DNA from: Gammaproteobacteria bacterium | Lineage (GTDB): Bacteria > Pseudomonadota > Gammaproteobacteria > Methylococcales > Methylomonadaceae | Length of the DNA stretch: 5,662 nt | Direction: 5' to 3' | Assembly (NCBI GenBank): GCA_024276805.1 | Contig: JAJRWJ010000349.1 | Coordinates: 1-5,662, forward strand | Part shown: piece after piece, positions 1-5,662 of the stretch | Numbering within the stretch: position 1 is the stretch's first letter | Layout: every line of letters begins with the position of its first letter | Position numbers and translations under genes: made by a program | The notes under the pieces: generated by a model | Database searches by the model: none | What the model was told of the DNA's origin: nothing | Seen by the model: only the letters and a program-made list of their open reading frames with translations

Positions 1-2
1 TC

Positions 3-2549
3 ATGAATCAGAAAACACATGTGGAACACACTATTGGCAGACCTTTGCTCATGGATATCGATGGCTTCGAGGCATTGATCGAACTGGCTCTGGATATGCG
101 CTGTGCCTGGAATCATGCGGCTGACAAAATCTGGCGGCAACTGGATCCTGATCTATGGGAGCTCACGCATAATCCTTTGGGGATATTGCAAACGATCTCC
201 AGGGACCGTGTCGAACAGGTTTTGTCTGATCCTGGAGTACGTAAAAGCATCACTGAGTTGATAAACAACAAGCTGCAATTAATCGAATCTCCCGGCTGGT
301 TCCAGCAAAACCATGCACAATCAGCACTCGGCTGTGTCGCCTATTTCAGTATGGAATTCATGCTGGGCGAGGCATTGCCTATCTATTCGGGAGGACTGGG
401 CAACGTCGCCGGTGACCAGCTCAAGGCGGCCAGCGATCTTGGGGTTCCGGTAGTCGGTGTGAGTCTGCTCTATCAGCAGGGCTATTTTCGCCAGTTGATC
501 AACAAGGATGGCACACAACTGGCTTTTTATCCCTACAACGAACCGGGACAGCTGCCGGTCAGGCCGGTACGCTGCGCCAATGGAGAATGGCTGCGGCTAA
601 ACATCTCTTTGCCCGGTTATACGGTCTGGCTGCGGGCCTGGCAAGTCCAGGTCGGTCGCGCCACTCTGTATCTGCTGGACAGCAATGATCCGGCAAATCT
701 TCCCGCGCATCAGGGGATAACCAGCGAGTTATACGGTGGCGGACTGGAGTTGCGGCTGCAGCAGGAGATGATTCTGGGGATTTGCGGATGGCAGCTTCTC
801 AGCGCCCTCGGCATCAAACCGGAGGTCTGTCATCTGAATGAAGGGCATGCAGCTTTCGCCGTACTGGCACGGGCCAGGGGTTTTATGCAGGAAACAGGGC
901 AGCCTTTTGATGTTGCTCTGGCCGCCACCCGCGCAGGCAATCTTTTTACCACGCATACAGCTGTGGCTGCCGGTTTTGACCTCTTCCCAGCAGCTCTGAT
1001 AGAGCAATATCTACACCATTATGCGCAGAAAATACTGGGAATATCGATCGACGAGTTGCTTGCCCTGGGGCGTAATAATCCGTCTGACCAGGCTGAAAAC
1101 TTCAATATGGCTTATCTGGCAATTCGTGGCAGCGGAGCCATCAATGCCGTCAGCCAGTTACATGGCAGAGTCAGTCGGCACATTTTTCAACCGCTCTTCC
1201 CCCGCTGGCCGAAACAGGAAGTCCCTGTGGGCTATGTTACCAATGGTGTGCACATGCCCAGTTGGGATTCACCGATGGCTGACCAGATCTGGACGGAAGC
1301 ATGCGGCAAGGATCGCTGGTTGGGTACAGCGGAGACGCTGGAACAGGATATCCATCAAGTCTCCGATTTCAGACTTTGGGAATTTCGTACCGCGGCAAGA
1401 AATTCGCTTGTCAAGTATGCCCGGAAACGATTGTCCAGGCATCTGGCTGCTGCCGGCGCCACACTCGGAGAGATTGAAGAAGCGAAACATTTGTTCGATC
1501 CAAACATTCTGACGCTGGGTTTCGCGCGTCGTTTTGCAACTTATAAAAGACCAAATTTGTTGTTGCACGACCCGGAACGATTGCTGCGCCTGCTGAGCAA
1601 TCCGGAACGACCGGTACAATTGATTCTAGCCGGCAAGGCGCATCCGGCTGATCAAGCAGGAAAAGCCCTGATACAGAAATGGGTGCGTTTTATCCGTCAA
1701 CCCAGAGCGCGCAAACATATCATTTTTTTGAGTGATTATGACATGCTGTTGACGGAACGTCTGGTGCAGGGTGTGGATGTCTGGGTCAATACGCCGCGGC
1801 GGCCCTGGGAAGCTTGCGGCACCAGTGGAATGAAGGTACTCGTCAATGGCGGCATCAATCTTTCAGAACTGGATGGCTGGTGGGCGGAAGCCTTTTCCCC
1901 CGACCTGGGGTGGGCTTTGGGAGATGGTCAGGAACATGGCGATGATCCTGGCTGGGATGCAGCCGAAGCCGAGGCATTATACGATTTGCTGGAACAGGAA
2001 GTCATCCCGGAGTTTTATACACGCGACAGCCATGGCATCCCATCCGCCTGGGTGACGAGAATGCGGGAAAGCATGGCCAAACTGACACCGGTCTATTCTG
2101 CGGGCAGGGCCGTGCGGCAATATACCGAACAATACTATTTGCCGGCTGCGCTGGCCTACCTTAAACGGGCAGCCAATAATGGCAAAGAGGCCCGGTTCAT
2201 AACAGATTGGATGCACATGCTGGCACAGCATTGGGAAAATCTGCGTTTTGGTGAATTGAAAATTGAAAGTAATGAACGGCAGCATTACATAGGGGTTCAG
2301 GTGTATATCGATGACATTGACATCGATGCGGTCCGGGTCGAACTGTTTGCCGAAGGAATCAATGGCGGCCCCCCTGAGATTCATGAGATGGAGTGTACCG
2401 ACAAGCTTGTGGGCGCAGTAAATGGTTATGACTATCGTGCCACAGTAGCCACTGAACGACCAGCATCCGACTATACTGCACGGATCATTGCAAATCACCC
2501 CGACGTTGCTGTGCCACTGGAAGCCAAACATATACTGTGGCAACGATGA
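3..2549 (+). CDS. glgP: Alpha-glucan (glycogen/maltodextrin) phosphorylase, DUF3417-containing GT35 type
   Basis: This cytoplasmic, PLP-dependent GT35 enzyme removes the terminal glucose of alpha-1,4-glucans with phosphate, giving glucose 1-phosphate. The 848 residues are collinear with the family subgroup that has an N-terminal DUF3417 region (about residues 20-115, with the WNHAADKIWRQLDP stretch near 36-49). The catalytic body follows: YFSMEF at 114-119, GGLGNVAGD at 130-138, HLNEGHAAF at 277-285, VTNGVHMPSW at 412-421, GFARRFATYKRP at 506-517 and LAGKAHPAD at 542-550. EACGTSGMK at 603-611 ends in K611, the expected PLP-binding lysine. All expected blocks are present, so it looks active. 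The ATG lies two bases from the window edge, so its ribosome binding site is unseen and an upstream start cannot be excluded, although the N-terminus fits the family. It ends in tandem in-frame stops (TGA TAA). The LOG-like gene follows 23 bases later, probably in one operon. True substrate, glycogen or maltodextrin, cannot be told from sequence. Confidence 0.95.
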   Translation: MNQKTHVEHTIGRPLLMDIDGFEALIELALDMRCAWNHAADKIWRQLDPDLWELTHNPLGILQTISRDRVEQVLSDPGVRKSITELINNKLQLIESPGWFQQNHAQSALGCVAYFSMEFMLGEALPIYSGGLGNVAGDQLKAASDLGVPVVGVSLLYQQGYFRQLINKDGTQLAFYPYNEPGQLPVRPVRCANGEWLRLNISLPGYTVWLRAWQVQVGRATLYLLDSNDPANLPAHQGITSELYGGGLELRLQQEMILGICGWQLLSALGIKPEVCHLNEGHAAFAVLARARGFMQETGQPFDVALAATRAGNLFTTHTAVAAGFDLFPAALIEQYLHHYAQKILGISIDELLALGRNNPSDQAENFNMAYLAIRGSGAINAVSQLHGRVSRHIFQPLFPRWPKQEVPVGYVTNGVHMPSWDSPMADQIWTEACGKDRWLGTAETLEQDIHQVSDFRLWEFRTAARNSLVKYARKRLSRHLAAAGATLGEIEEAKHLFDPNILTLGFARRFATYKRPNLLLHDPERLLRLLSNPERPVQLILAGKAHPADQAGKALIQKWVRFIRQPRARKHIIFLSDYDMLLTERLVQGVDVWVNTPRRPWEACGTSGMKVLVNGGINLSELDGWWAEAFSPDLGWALGDGQEHGDDPGWDAAEAEALYDLLEQEVIPEFYTRDSHGIPSAWVTRMRESMAKLTPVYSAGRAVRQYTEQYYLPAALAYLKRAANNGKEARFITDWMHMLAQHWENLRFGELKIESNERQHYIGVQVYIDDIDIDAVRVELFAEGINGGPPEIHEMECTDKLVGAVNGYDYRATVATERPASDYTARIIANHPDVAVPLEAKHILWQR

Positions 2550-2559
2550 TAAAATTTCC

Positions 2560-2572
2560 GGGAGAATAAATA
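2560..2572 (+). promoter_or_regulatory. Ribosome binding site of the LOG-family gene
   Basis: GGGAG preceded by C, beginning at 2560, lies 8 bases before the ATG at 2573. This purine-rich Shine-Dalgarno match decides the start. The 23-base gap after the phosphorylase stop is too short to hold a convincing separate promoter or terminator, which supports co-transcription. Confidence 0.75.
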
Positions 2573-3553
2573 ATGTCTGCAACTGACGATCATGAACATT
2601 CCTGTGAACAAAAACACATTCCGAAACCACCTGCCGAGAACAGAATAGAACCTCTGCCCTGGCATAAACCCAAACCGCCGGAAGAGGATCCGGATGCGCC
2701 GCAGAGAGTGCACAAGCTATTGTCCAGTGCCTCATACCGTCAGGCGGACCAGGATATTGATTTCCTGCATCGCGACGATGTACGTTCACTGCGCCTGCAG
2801 CTGGATTTTCTGAAGCCGGAGCTGCTGCTGCAGGAACATGGCGTGGAAAGCACCATTGTCGTCTATGGCAGTACCCGTATCATCGAACCGGCAGTTGCCG
2901 CTAGGCGTGTGCAGGCATTTACAGAAGCGCTGAAGGCTTCCCCGGACAATGAGGAACTGCAAAAAAGACTGGCGATTGCCAAGCGCATACAGGAAAAAAG
3001 CCATTATTACGATGTCGCCAGGGAATTTGGACAAATTGTCGGCCAATCGGGCAAGGGCGCAGCGGATTGCCGATTGCTGTTAATGACCGGAGGTGGGCCG
3101 GGCATGATGGAGGCGGCCAATCGTGGTGCCTATGACGTTGGCGCAAAAACGGTCGGGCTGAATATAACGCTGCCGCATGAACAGTTCCCGAATCCCTATA
3201 TCACACCGGAACTTTGTTTCAAGTTTCATTATTTCGCCACGCGGAAAATGCATTTTCTGCTACGCGCCAAAGCCCTGGTGGTCTTTCCCGGCGGGTACGG
3301 TACCCTGGACGAATTGTTCGAGACCTTGACGCTGATCCAGACGCGCTGCATGAAGGCCCTGCCAATCGTTTTGGTGGGTGAAAACTATTGGCGGAAAGCA
3401 TTCGATGTGGAGTTCCTGATTGCCGAAGGGGTGATCGATCCGGAAGACCGGGAGTTGTTCTGGTATGCGGAAACGGCACAGGAAATCTGGGGTGATATCC
3501 TGAACTGGTATCTGGCCAAGGGGGAGCAGCTGATTCCGGATTGTGGCTTATGA
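2573..3553 (+). CDS. LOG-family (TIGR00730-like) Rossmann-fold protein, putative nucleoside 5'-monophosphate phosphoribohydrolase
   Basis: LOG-type proteins, formerly called lysine decarboxylase-like, hydrolyse the N-glycosidic bond of (cytokinin) nucleoside 5'-monophosphates to free base and ribose 5-phosphate. The Rossmann-like core starts at about residue 93 with VVYGSTR (96-102). It continues with GGGPGMMEAANRGA (173-186), FATRKMHFL (221-229) and the signature PGGYGTLDE (239-247). R224 and E247 sit where the family's catalytic Arg and Glu are expected, so hydrolase activity is plausible. At 326 residues it is longer than the roughly 190-residue minimal LOG proteins. The extra length is a charged, proline-rich N-terminus (about 1-90) and a helical insert near 110-160. 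No signal peptide or membrane segment is seen, so it should be cytoplasmic. It has a good ribosome binding site and follows the phosphorylase closely. The physiological substrate in non-plant-associated bacteria is generally unclear and cannot be assigned here; an earlier 'lysine decarboxylase' label should not be used. Confidence 0.92.
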   Translation: MSATDDHEHSCEQKHIPKPPAENRIEPLPWHKPKPPEEDPDAPQRVHKLLSSASYRQADQDIDFLHRDDVRSLRLQLDFLKPELLLQEHGVESTIVVYGSTRIIEPAVAARRVQAFTEALKASPDNEELQKRLAIAKRIQEKSHYYDVAREFGQIVGQSGKGAADCRLLLMTGGGPGMMEAANRGAYDVGAKTVGLNITLPHEQFPNPYITPELCFKFHYFATRKMHFLLRAKALVVFPGGYGTLDELFETLTLIQTRCMKALPIVLVGENYWRKAFDVEFLIAEGVIDPEDRELFWYAETAQEIWGDILNWYLAKGEQLIPDCGL

Positions 3554-3584
3554 TGCTGTGTTTTTTGCGTGATGAGGAAACAAT

Positions 3585-3694
3585 ATGAAATCCACTTATG
3601 AACCTTGCCGTTTGCAGGGACCACGGCGAGCGCATATAAAATCATGAAAAACCAAAAGGATATGGTAATCCATCAGGAGAGCTACCATAGGTGA
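3585..3694 (+). other. Two ATGA-overlapping micro-ORFs (20 and 16 codons), coding status doubtful
   Basis: A frame of 20 codons starts at ATG 3585, seven bases after the purine-rich GAGG/AGGAAA sequence at 3574-3580, and stops at TGA 3645-3647. A second frame of 16 codons starts at ATG 3644, overlapping the first stop in the ATGA arrangement typical of translational coupling, and stops at 3692-3694. Its stop in turn shares one base with the ATG at 3694, which opens a frame to 3936 through the REP units. The peptides (starting MKSTYEPC and MKNQKDMV) match nothing I know. Chance is the simplest explanation, because the arm of the 16-base inverted repeat lies inside the first frame. Confidence 0.2.
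3658..3689 (+). other. Small inverted repeat with two mutually exclusive hairpins
   Basis: TATGGTA (3661-3667) pairs perfectly with TACCATA (3683-3689) over a 15-base loop. The left arm can instead form GGAT/ATCC (3658-3661 with 3668-3671). An AGGAG sequence (3675-3679), which could act as a Shine-Dalgarno for GTG 3691 or ATG 3694, lies in the loop of the larger hairpin. No U-run follows, so it is not an intrinsic terminator. A regulatory role is conceivable but unsupported by any recognisable gene downstream. Confidence 0.3.
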
Positions 3695-3722
3695 TGAGTG
3701 CAGCCGGGTCGAGGCGGCTTTT

Positions 3723-3754
3723 CCCGGATTCCGCTGAGGCTGCATCCGGGCTAC
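3723..3754 (-). repeat. REP-like palindromic unit, inverted copy
   Basis: Read on the minus strand, this 32-base unit begins with the tetranucleotide GTAG and then forms an imperfect hairpin. CCCGGAT pairs with ATCCGGG, followed by an inner stem with two mismatches and a 4-base loop (CTCA). A GTAG or GGAG foot before an imperfect hairpin is the known signature of REP elements mobilised by RAYT (REP-associated tyrosine) transposases. It shares its first 16 bases and last 12 bases exactly with the unit at 3805-3834. No RAYT gene is present in the window. Its position between converging gene ends is typical of REPs and may protect or end transcripts. Confidence 0.8.
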
Positions 3755-3804
3755 GGGAATCAGCGCTCAGCGGCATGAACAAAGCGGCAAATCCTGAATC
3801 GAAT

Positions 3805-3834
3805 GTAGCCCGGATGCAGCTTGCGGAATCCGGG
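3805..3834 (+). repeat. REP-like palindromic unit, direct copy
   Basis: This 30-base unit begins GTAGCCCGGATGCAGC, has a 2-base loop (TT) and ends GCGGAATCCGGG. Ten of twelve stem positions pair. It is the inverted partner of the unit at 3723-3754, with the two GTAG feet facing each other across a 50-base spacer, an arrangement like the paired REPs called BIMEs. The spacer contains an AGCGCT palindrome (3762-3767) but no further copy of the repeat. Confidence 0.8.
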
Positions 3835-3865
3835 TGGCAGGCTAAGGTGCTATTTTCACAGCGAT

Positions 3866-3991
3866 TTATATGCGCTCGCCCTGTTGCAGGGGCTGATCGA
3901 GAAGACAAAGGCATTTCCACCGGACTCCGAGATTGAGGTGGCTGCAAGGCGGAAAAACGCAGCTGTAGCGATCAACAGCAAGGTTTTTCAA
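3866..3991 (+). other. Protein-like open frame, possible gene remnant
   Basis: The plus-strand frame opened at 3821 has a protein-like composition from 3866 to about 3991. It is a helix-prone, amphipathic stretch starting LYALALLQGLIEKTKAFPPD and continuing with a charged segment (SEIEVAARRKN) to about KVFQ. It has no ATG of its own before this stretch, since the only upstream codons run through the REP unit. Beyond 3991 it becomes low-quality and lies antisense to the antitoxin-like frame before stopping at 4091-4093. I do not recognise a family. It could be an internal fragment of a lost gene carried in with the repeats, or chance. Confidence 0.25.
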
Positions 3992-4209
3992 CGTAGCCAT
4001 CGGCAAAAAAGGGGCTGCCGGGGTGATGATGTCATGTGCGCAGAGTATGATTCTTCGCTGGTGATAGTTTTTCCCTGTTCCACGGCCTCTTGACCCTTCC
4101 TGATCTTATCAAGCACATAAAGCTGGTACATGATCTCATGCATGTCCACATCATCCGGCAGTAGGCCGATGGCGGCTTGGTCTTGCAGTGAAACCAGAGT
4201 GGTCTGCAT
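3988..4209 (-). CDS. Antitoxin-like small protein (RelE/ParE-module type), C-terminus apparently truncated
   Basis: The 73-residue frame starts at ATG 4209-4207 with an AGGTGA Shine-Dalgarno (minus strand, bases 4218-4213) at suitable spacing, so it is probably or recently translated. Residues 17-53, with DDVDMHEIMYQLYVLDKIRKGQ and EAVEQGKTITSEE, resemble from memory a common family of proteobacterial small proteins encoded just before RelE/ParE-type toxins. There the motif HEIMYxLYVLxKIRxGxEA is followed by a short acidic/basic toxin-binding tail ending near residue 75 in an aromatic. Here the match stops at about residue 53 (base 4051) and the rest (SYSAHMTSSPRQPL onward, to 3988) looks non-native. 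Neither other frame restores the usual tail. No toxin gene follows in 3554-3987. Likely an orphan, damaged antitoxin left from a decayed toxin-antitoxin pair. It lies downstream of the MFS gene on the same strand, 168 bases away. Confidence 0.6.
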   Translation of the reverse strand: MQTTLVSLQDQAAIGLLPDDVDMHEIMYQLYVLDKIRKGQEAVEQGKTITSEESYSAHMTSSPRQPLFCRWLR

Positions 4210-4212
4210 CTG

Positions 4213-4218
4213 TCACCT
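4213..4218 (-). promoter_or_regulatory. Ribosome binding site of the antitoxin-like frame
   Basis: On the minus strand AGGTGA lies three bases before the ATG at 4209, so that the AGG core is six bases from the start. It supports this start. No convincing -10/-35 pair was found in the 168 bases upstream, so the promoter is unassigned. Confidence 0.5.
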
Positions 4219-4377
4219 GATGGTCGAAAGCGGATATCCACTTCGGCGGCCAGTTCCTTTTGCGAGCAACGTTTCAGCGTTCCAGAATACACCAGTGGTA
4301 ATTGAGAAACTATTAACGCACTCAAAGGCTGTGGCTATCCAAGTTTCAGTAGCATCAGCTTCTGTTTGATATTGCAG

Positions 4378-5634
4378 TCAGGGAGCGTTTTTTTCTGTGA
4401 TTGTATAGCTTTCCCCGATGAACAGACTCATCAGCAGCGCAACCATCAGGCTGATTACTATTGCTGACAGTGCGGATTGATAGTCGACAGTTGAAAAATG
4501 CAAGTCAGCCGTCTTTAAGGCAACCGTTTGTCCATCTTCCAGCAGTCTGCCGATCAGAGGTTGAAACAACGCGCTGCCACCAATCAACCAGGTGTTGGTA
4601 AAACCCAGAGAGACGCCTTCGGCCCGTTGAGGGCCGATTCTGGCGTTGTTGGCATAGGCCAAAACATTACCACAACAACAGAAACCCAGTAAAAAAATCA
4701 GTGGATAGGACATCCACAAAGGCAGACCGGGAACATAGAGTAAGATGGCCATGCTGATCATACCGCCACTGGCGCCAATGGTCATGGGCAATTTAAAACG
4801 CTGGATACGGTCGGCAAACCAGCCAAAAAAGAAACTGCCGGGGATGGCGCCGACAAATAGCATCGATACAATCGTGGCGGCCTCTGTCTGACTGGTGTGA
4901 AATCTGGATTGAATGAACAGCGTACCCCAGAGCGCACCGAAGGCAATGAAGCTGGTATTGATAGTCGCCGCATAGACTCCGGTAAACCAGACATCACGTT
5001 GTGACAACAAATATTTCAAATCAGCGATTATATGTGTGTTGACCGCCGTGCTTTGCTGCAACGATGTCATTTCCGGTTTATCCTGCAGCAACAAGTAAAT
5101 TAGCACTGACAACGTTAATCCAAGGCCGGCAATCAACCATAATGTCTCACGCCAGCCTATCGTCTCAGCCAGTGCGGAAATCGGCCCTTCACCACTGACA
5201 GCACCGATCATTCCAACGATATTGGTCAATCCGACCATGGTGGCAAAGCGGTTGGCCGGAAACCAATTAGCTGCCAGTTTCAGGCAGGAAACAAAGGAAA
5301 AGGCGGCGCCGGCGCCGACCATCATCCGCGTCAGTGCTGCTTGAGACGGTGAGGCCGCCATGGAGAACAACAGGCAGCTGCCGCCGGCAAACAGCGCCGC
5401 CAAAGCCAGTGGACGGCGCGGACCGAAGCGGTCCACCGTCATGCCGATGGGGATTTGTAAAACAGCGTAAGAATAAAAATAACAGGAGGCAATAAAGCCC
5501 AATGCCGCCGCATTGGCATGGAAAGCGCTGCTAAGCTGCTGACCCAGGGCAGCAGGAATCACCTGGTTGATATAGTCAAAATAGAAATACAGGGTACCCA
5601 GGCCCCACATCAACCACGGTAAAATTTTTTTCAT
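4378..5634 (-). CDS. MFS transporter, inner membrane, Pht-like group, substrate unknown
   Basis: The 418-residue protein has the length and hydrophobic profile of a 12-segment major facilitator (two six-helix bundles, central cytoplasmic loop about residues 185-212). The family motif A is clear between helices 2 and 3, GMTVDRFGPRR (64-74), and its weaker repeat follows helix 8 as GWFADRIQRFK (271-281). CLKLAANWFPANRFA (117-131) after helix 4 and the GEG...GWRE segment (148-163) resemble, from memory, the proteobacterial group including the Legionella phagosomal transporters (Pht). Known members of that group import amino acids or nucleosides, but substrate cannot be inferred here. A CCC triplet (319-321) in helix 10 is notable. 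Start ATG 5634-5632 is the only in-frame start visible. No in-frame stop occurs upstream to the window edge and the Shine-Dalgarno is weak, so a start outside the window is possible but MKKILPW is a natural MFS N-terminus. The gene points towards the phosphorylase-LOG pair. No clear terminator is seen downstream. Confidence 0.9.
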   Translation of the reverse strand: MKKILPWLMWGLGTLYFYFDYINQVIPAALGQQLSSAFHANAAALGFIASCYFYSYAVLQIPIGMTVDRFGPRRPLALAALFAGGSCLLFSMAASPSQAALTRMMVGAGAAFSFVSCLKLAANWFPANRFATMVGLTNIVGMIGAVSGEGPISALAETIGWRETLWLIAGLGLTLSVLIYLLLQDKPEMTSLQQSTAVNTHIIADLKYLLSQRDVWFTGVYAATINTSFIAFGALWGTLFIQSRFHTSQTEAATIVSMLFVGAIPGSFFFGWFADRIQRFKLPMTIGASGGMISMAILLYVPGLPLWMSYPLIFLLGFCCCGNVLAYANNARIGPQRAEGVSLGFTNTWLIGGSALFQPLIGRLLEDGQTVALKTADLHFSTVDYQSALSAIVISLMVALLMSLFIGESYTITEKNAP

Positions 5635-5662
5635 GATGCCGATGTATTGATCTGTTTTGCAA

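Larger units (their letters stand above)
3625..3880. repeat. 16-base perfect inverted repeat enclosing the REP pair
   Basis: GGCGAGCGCATATAAA at 3625-3640 is the exact reverse complement of 3865-3880. Similarity goes on weakly inward if one-base to three-base gaps are allowed (a GATTT then a TTTTCA-like stretch read outward on each arm). The arms enclose 224 bases including both REP-like units, though the two inverted structures do not share a centre. Read outward, both arms can encode LYALA in an open frame. They could be ends of a small non-autonomous element or two inverted fragments of one ancestral sequence. I see no flanking target-site duplication. Confidence 0.65.
3554..4377. other. 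Repeat-rich intergenic interval between convergent genes
   Basis: This 824-base stretch separates the plus-strand LOG-like gene from the minus-strand MFS gene. From left to right it holds two tiny overlapping frames (3585-3694), one arm of a 16-base inverted repeat (3625-3640), a small alternative hairpin (3658-3689) and two inverted REP-like units (3723-3834). The second repeat arm (3865-3880), a protein-like open frame (about 3866-3991) and an antitoxin-like minus-strand frame (3988-4209) follow. The last 168 bases (4210-4377) hold only the antitoxin frame's ribosome binding site; I see no recognisable gene, terminator or strong promoter there. Several longer open frames on both strands run through the GC-rich repeats and look like by-products of them. 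Confidence 0.75.

Noticed and set aside
1809..1835. Cysteine in the PLP motif (EACGTSGMK rather than EASGTSGMK) of the phosphorylase as a possible defect
   Set aside because: As far as I recall, the Cys form is common in the DUF3417-type proteobacterial enzymes, and the PLP lysine and all other motifs are intact.
1977..2789. Long minus-strand open frame (270 codons) overlapping the phosphorylase end and the LOG-like start
   Set aside because: It lies antisense to two well-supported genes, crosses their junction and has a composition without recognisable motifs.
3528..3566. Possible intrinsic terminator after the LOG-like gene: CAGC...GCTG followed by six T (3561-3566)
   Set aside because: The stem is only four pairs over a very long loop and does not extend, so it is too weak to call.
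3219..3947. Several minus-strand open frames of 86-138 codons antisense to the LOG-like gene end and through the REP units
   Set aside because: They are antisense or repeat-driven, their peptides are rich in Ser, Pro and Arg, and no ribosome binding sites or motifs support them.
3995..4173. Nine-base inverted match GCCATCGGC / GCCGATGGC
   Set aside because: A match this short is expected by chance in a region of this size, and one copy is inside the antitoxin-like coding sequence.
4032..4325. Minus-strand frame of 97 codons starting MSALIVSQLPLVYSG, upstream of and overlapping the antitoxin-like gene
   Set aside because: Most of it is the out-of-frame shadow of the antitoxin-like frame; the unique N-terminal part has no recognised family and no good ribosome binding site was seen.
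4210..4377. Candidate sigma-70 promoter for the antitoxin-like frame (TATTCT as -10)
   Set aside because: The only -35 at proper spacing (TAGTTT) matches the consensus at two of six positions.
3554..4377. CRISPR array, tRNA or other structured RNA gene in the intergenic interval
   Set aside because: There are only two inverted REP-like units with no regular direct repeats or spacers, and no cloverleaf-like arrangement was found on either strand.

Overview
The window carries three intact, ordinary-looking chromosomal genes and one disturbed stretch of about 820 bases. On the plus strand lie an alpha-glucan phosphorylase (3-2549) and, 23 bases later, a LOG-family Rossmann-fold protein (2573-3553). 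These two look like one transcription unit. On the minus strand, facing them, is a major facilitator superfamily (MFS) transporter (4378-5634). The two sides converge on the interval 3554-4377.

The interval holds no large intact gene. It contains two inverted copies of a GTAG-headed hairpin of the REP type (repetitive extragenic palindrome; 3723-3754 and 3805-3834). Outside them is a perfect 16-base inverted repeat (3625-3640 with 3865-3880). It also has a chain of tiny overlapping reading frames, a short protein-like frame that may be a gene remnant, and a minus-strand frame (3988-4209). The first ~53 residues of that frame look like the antitoxin of a RelE/ParE-type module, but the tail is abnormal and no toxin gene follows. 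I read this interval as a small accessory patch between two convergent core genes, built from mobile-repeat material and gene debris.

The organism is probably a beta- or gammaproteobacterium. The phosphorylase is the form with an N-terminal DUF3417 domain. The MFS protein resembles, from memory, the proteobacterial group that includes the Legionella Pht transporters. The REP-like core GTAGCCCGGATGCAGC is one I recall from proteobacteria such as methylotrophs and nitrifiers. The class-level guess is moderate in confidence; any genus would be speculation.

Functionally, the phosphorylase releases glucose 1-phosphate from glycogen or maltodextrin. The LOG-like protein is predicted to cleave the N-glycosidic bond of nucleoside 5'-monophosphates. 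The transporter moves an unidentified small solute across the inner membrane. Nothing in the window joins the three into one pathway beyond the likely phosphorylase-LOG co-transcription. I did not find an obviously new multi-gene system; the repeat-rich interval is the part most worth a second look.
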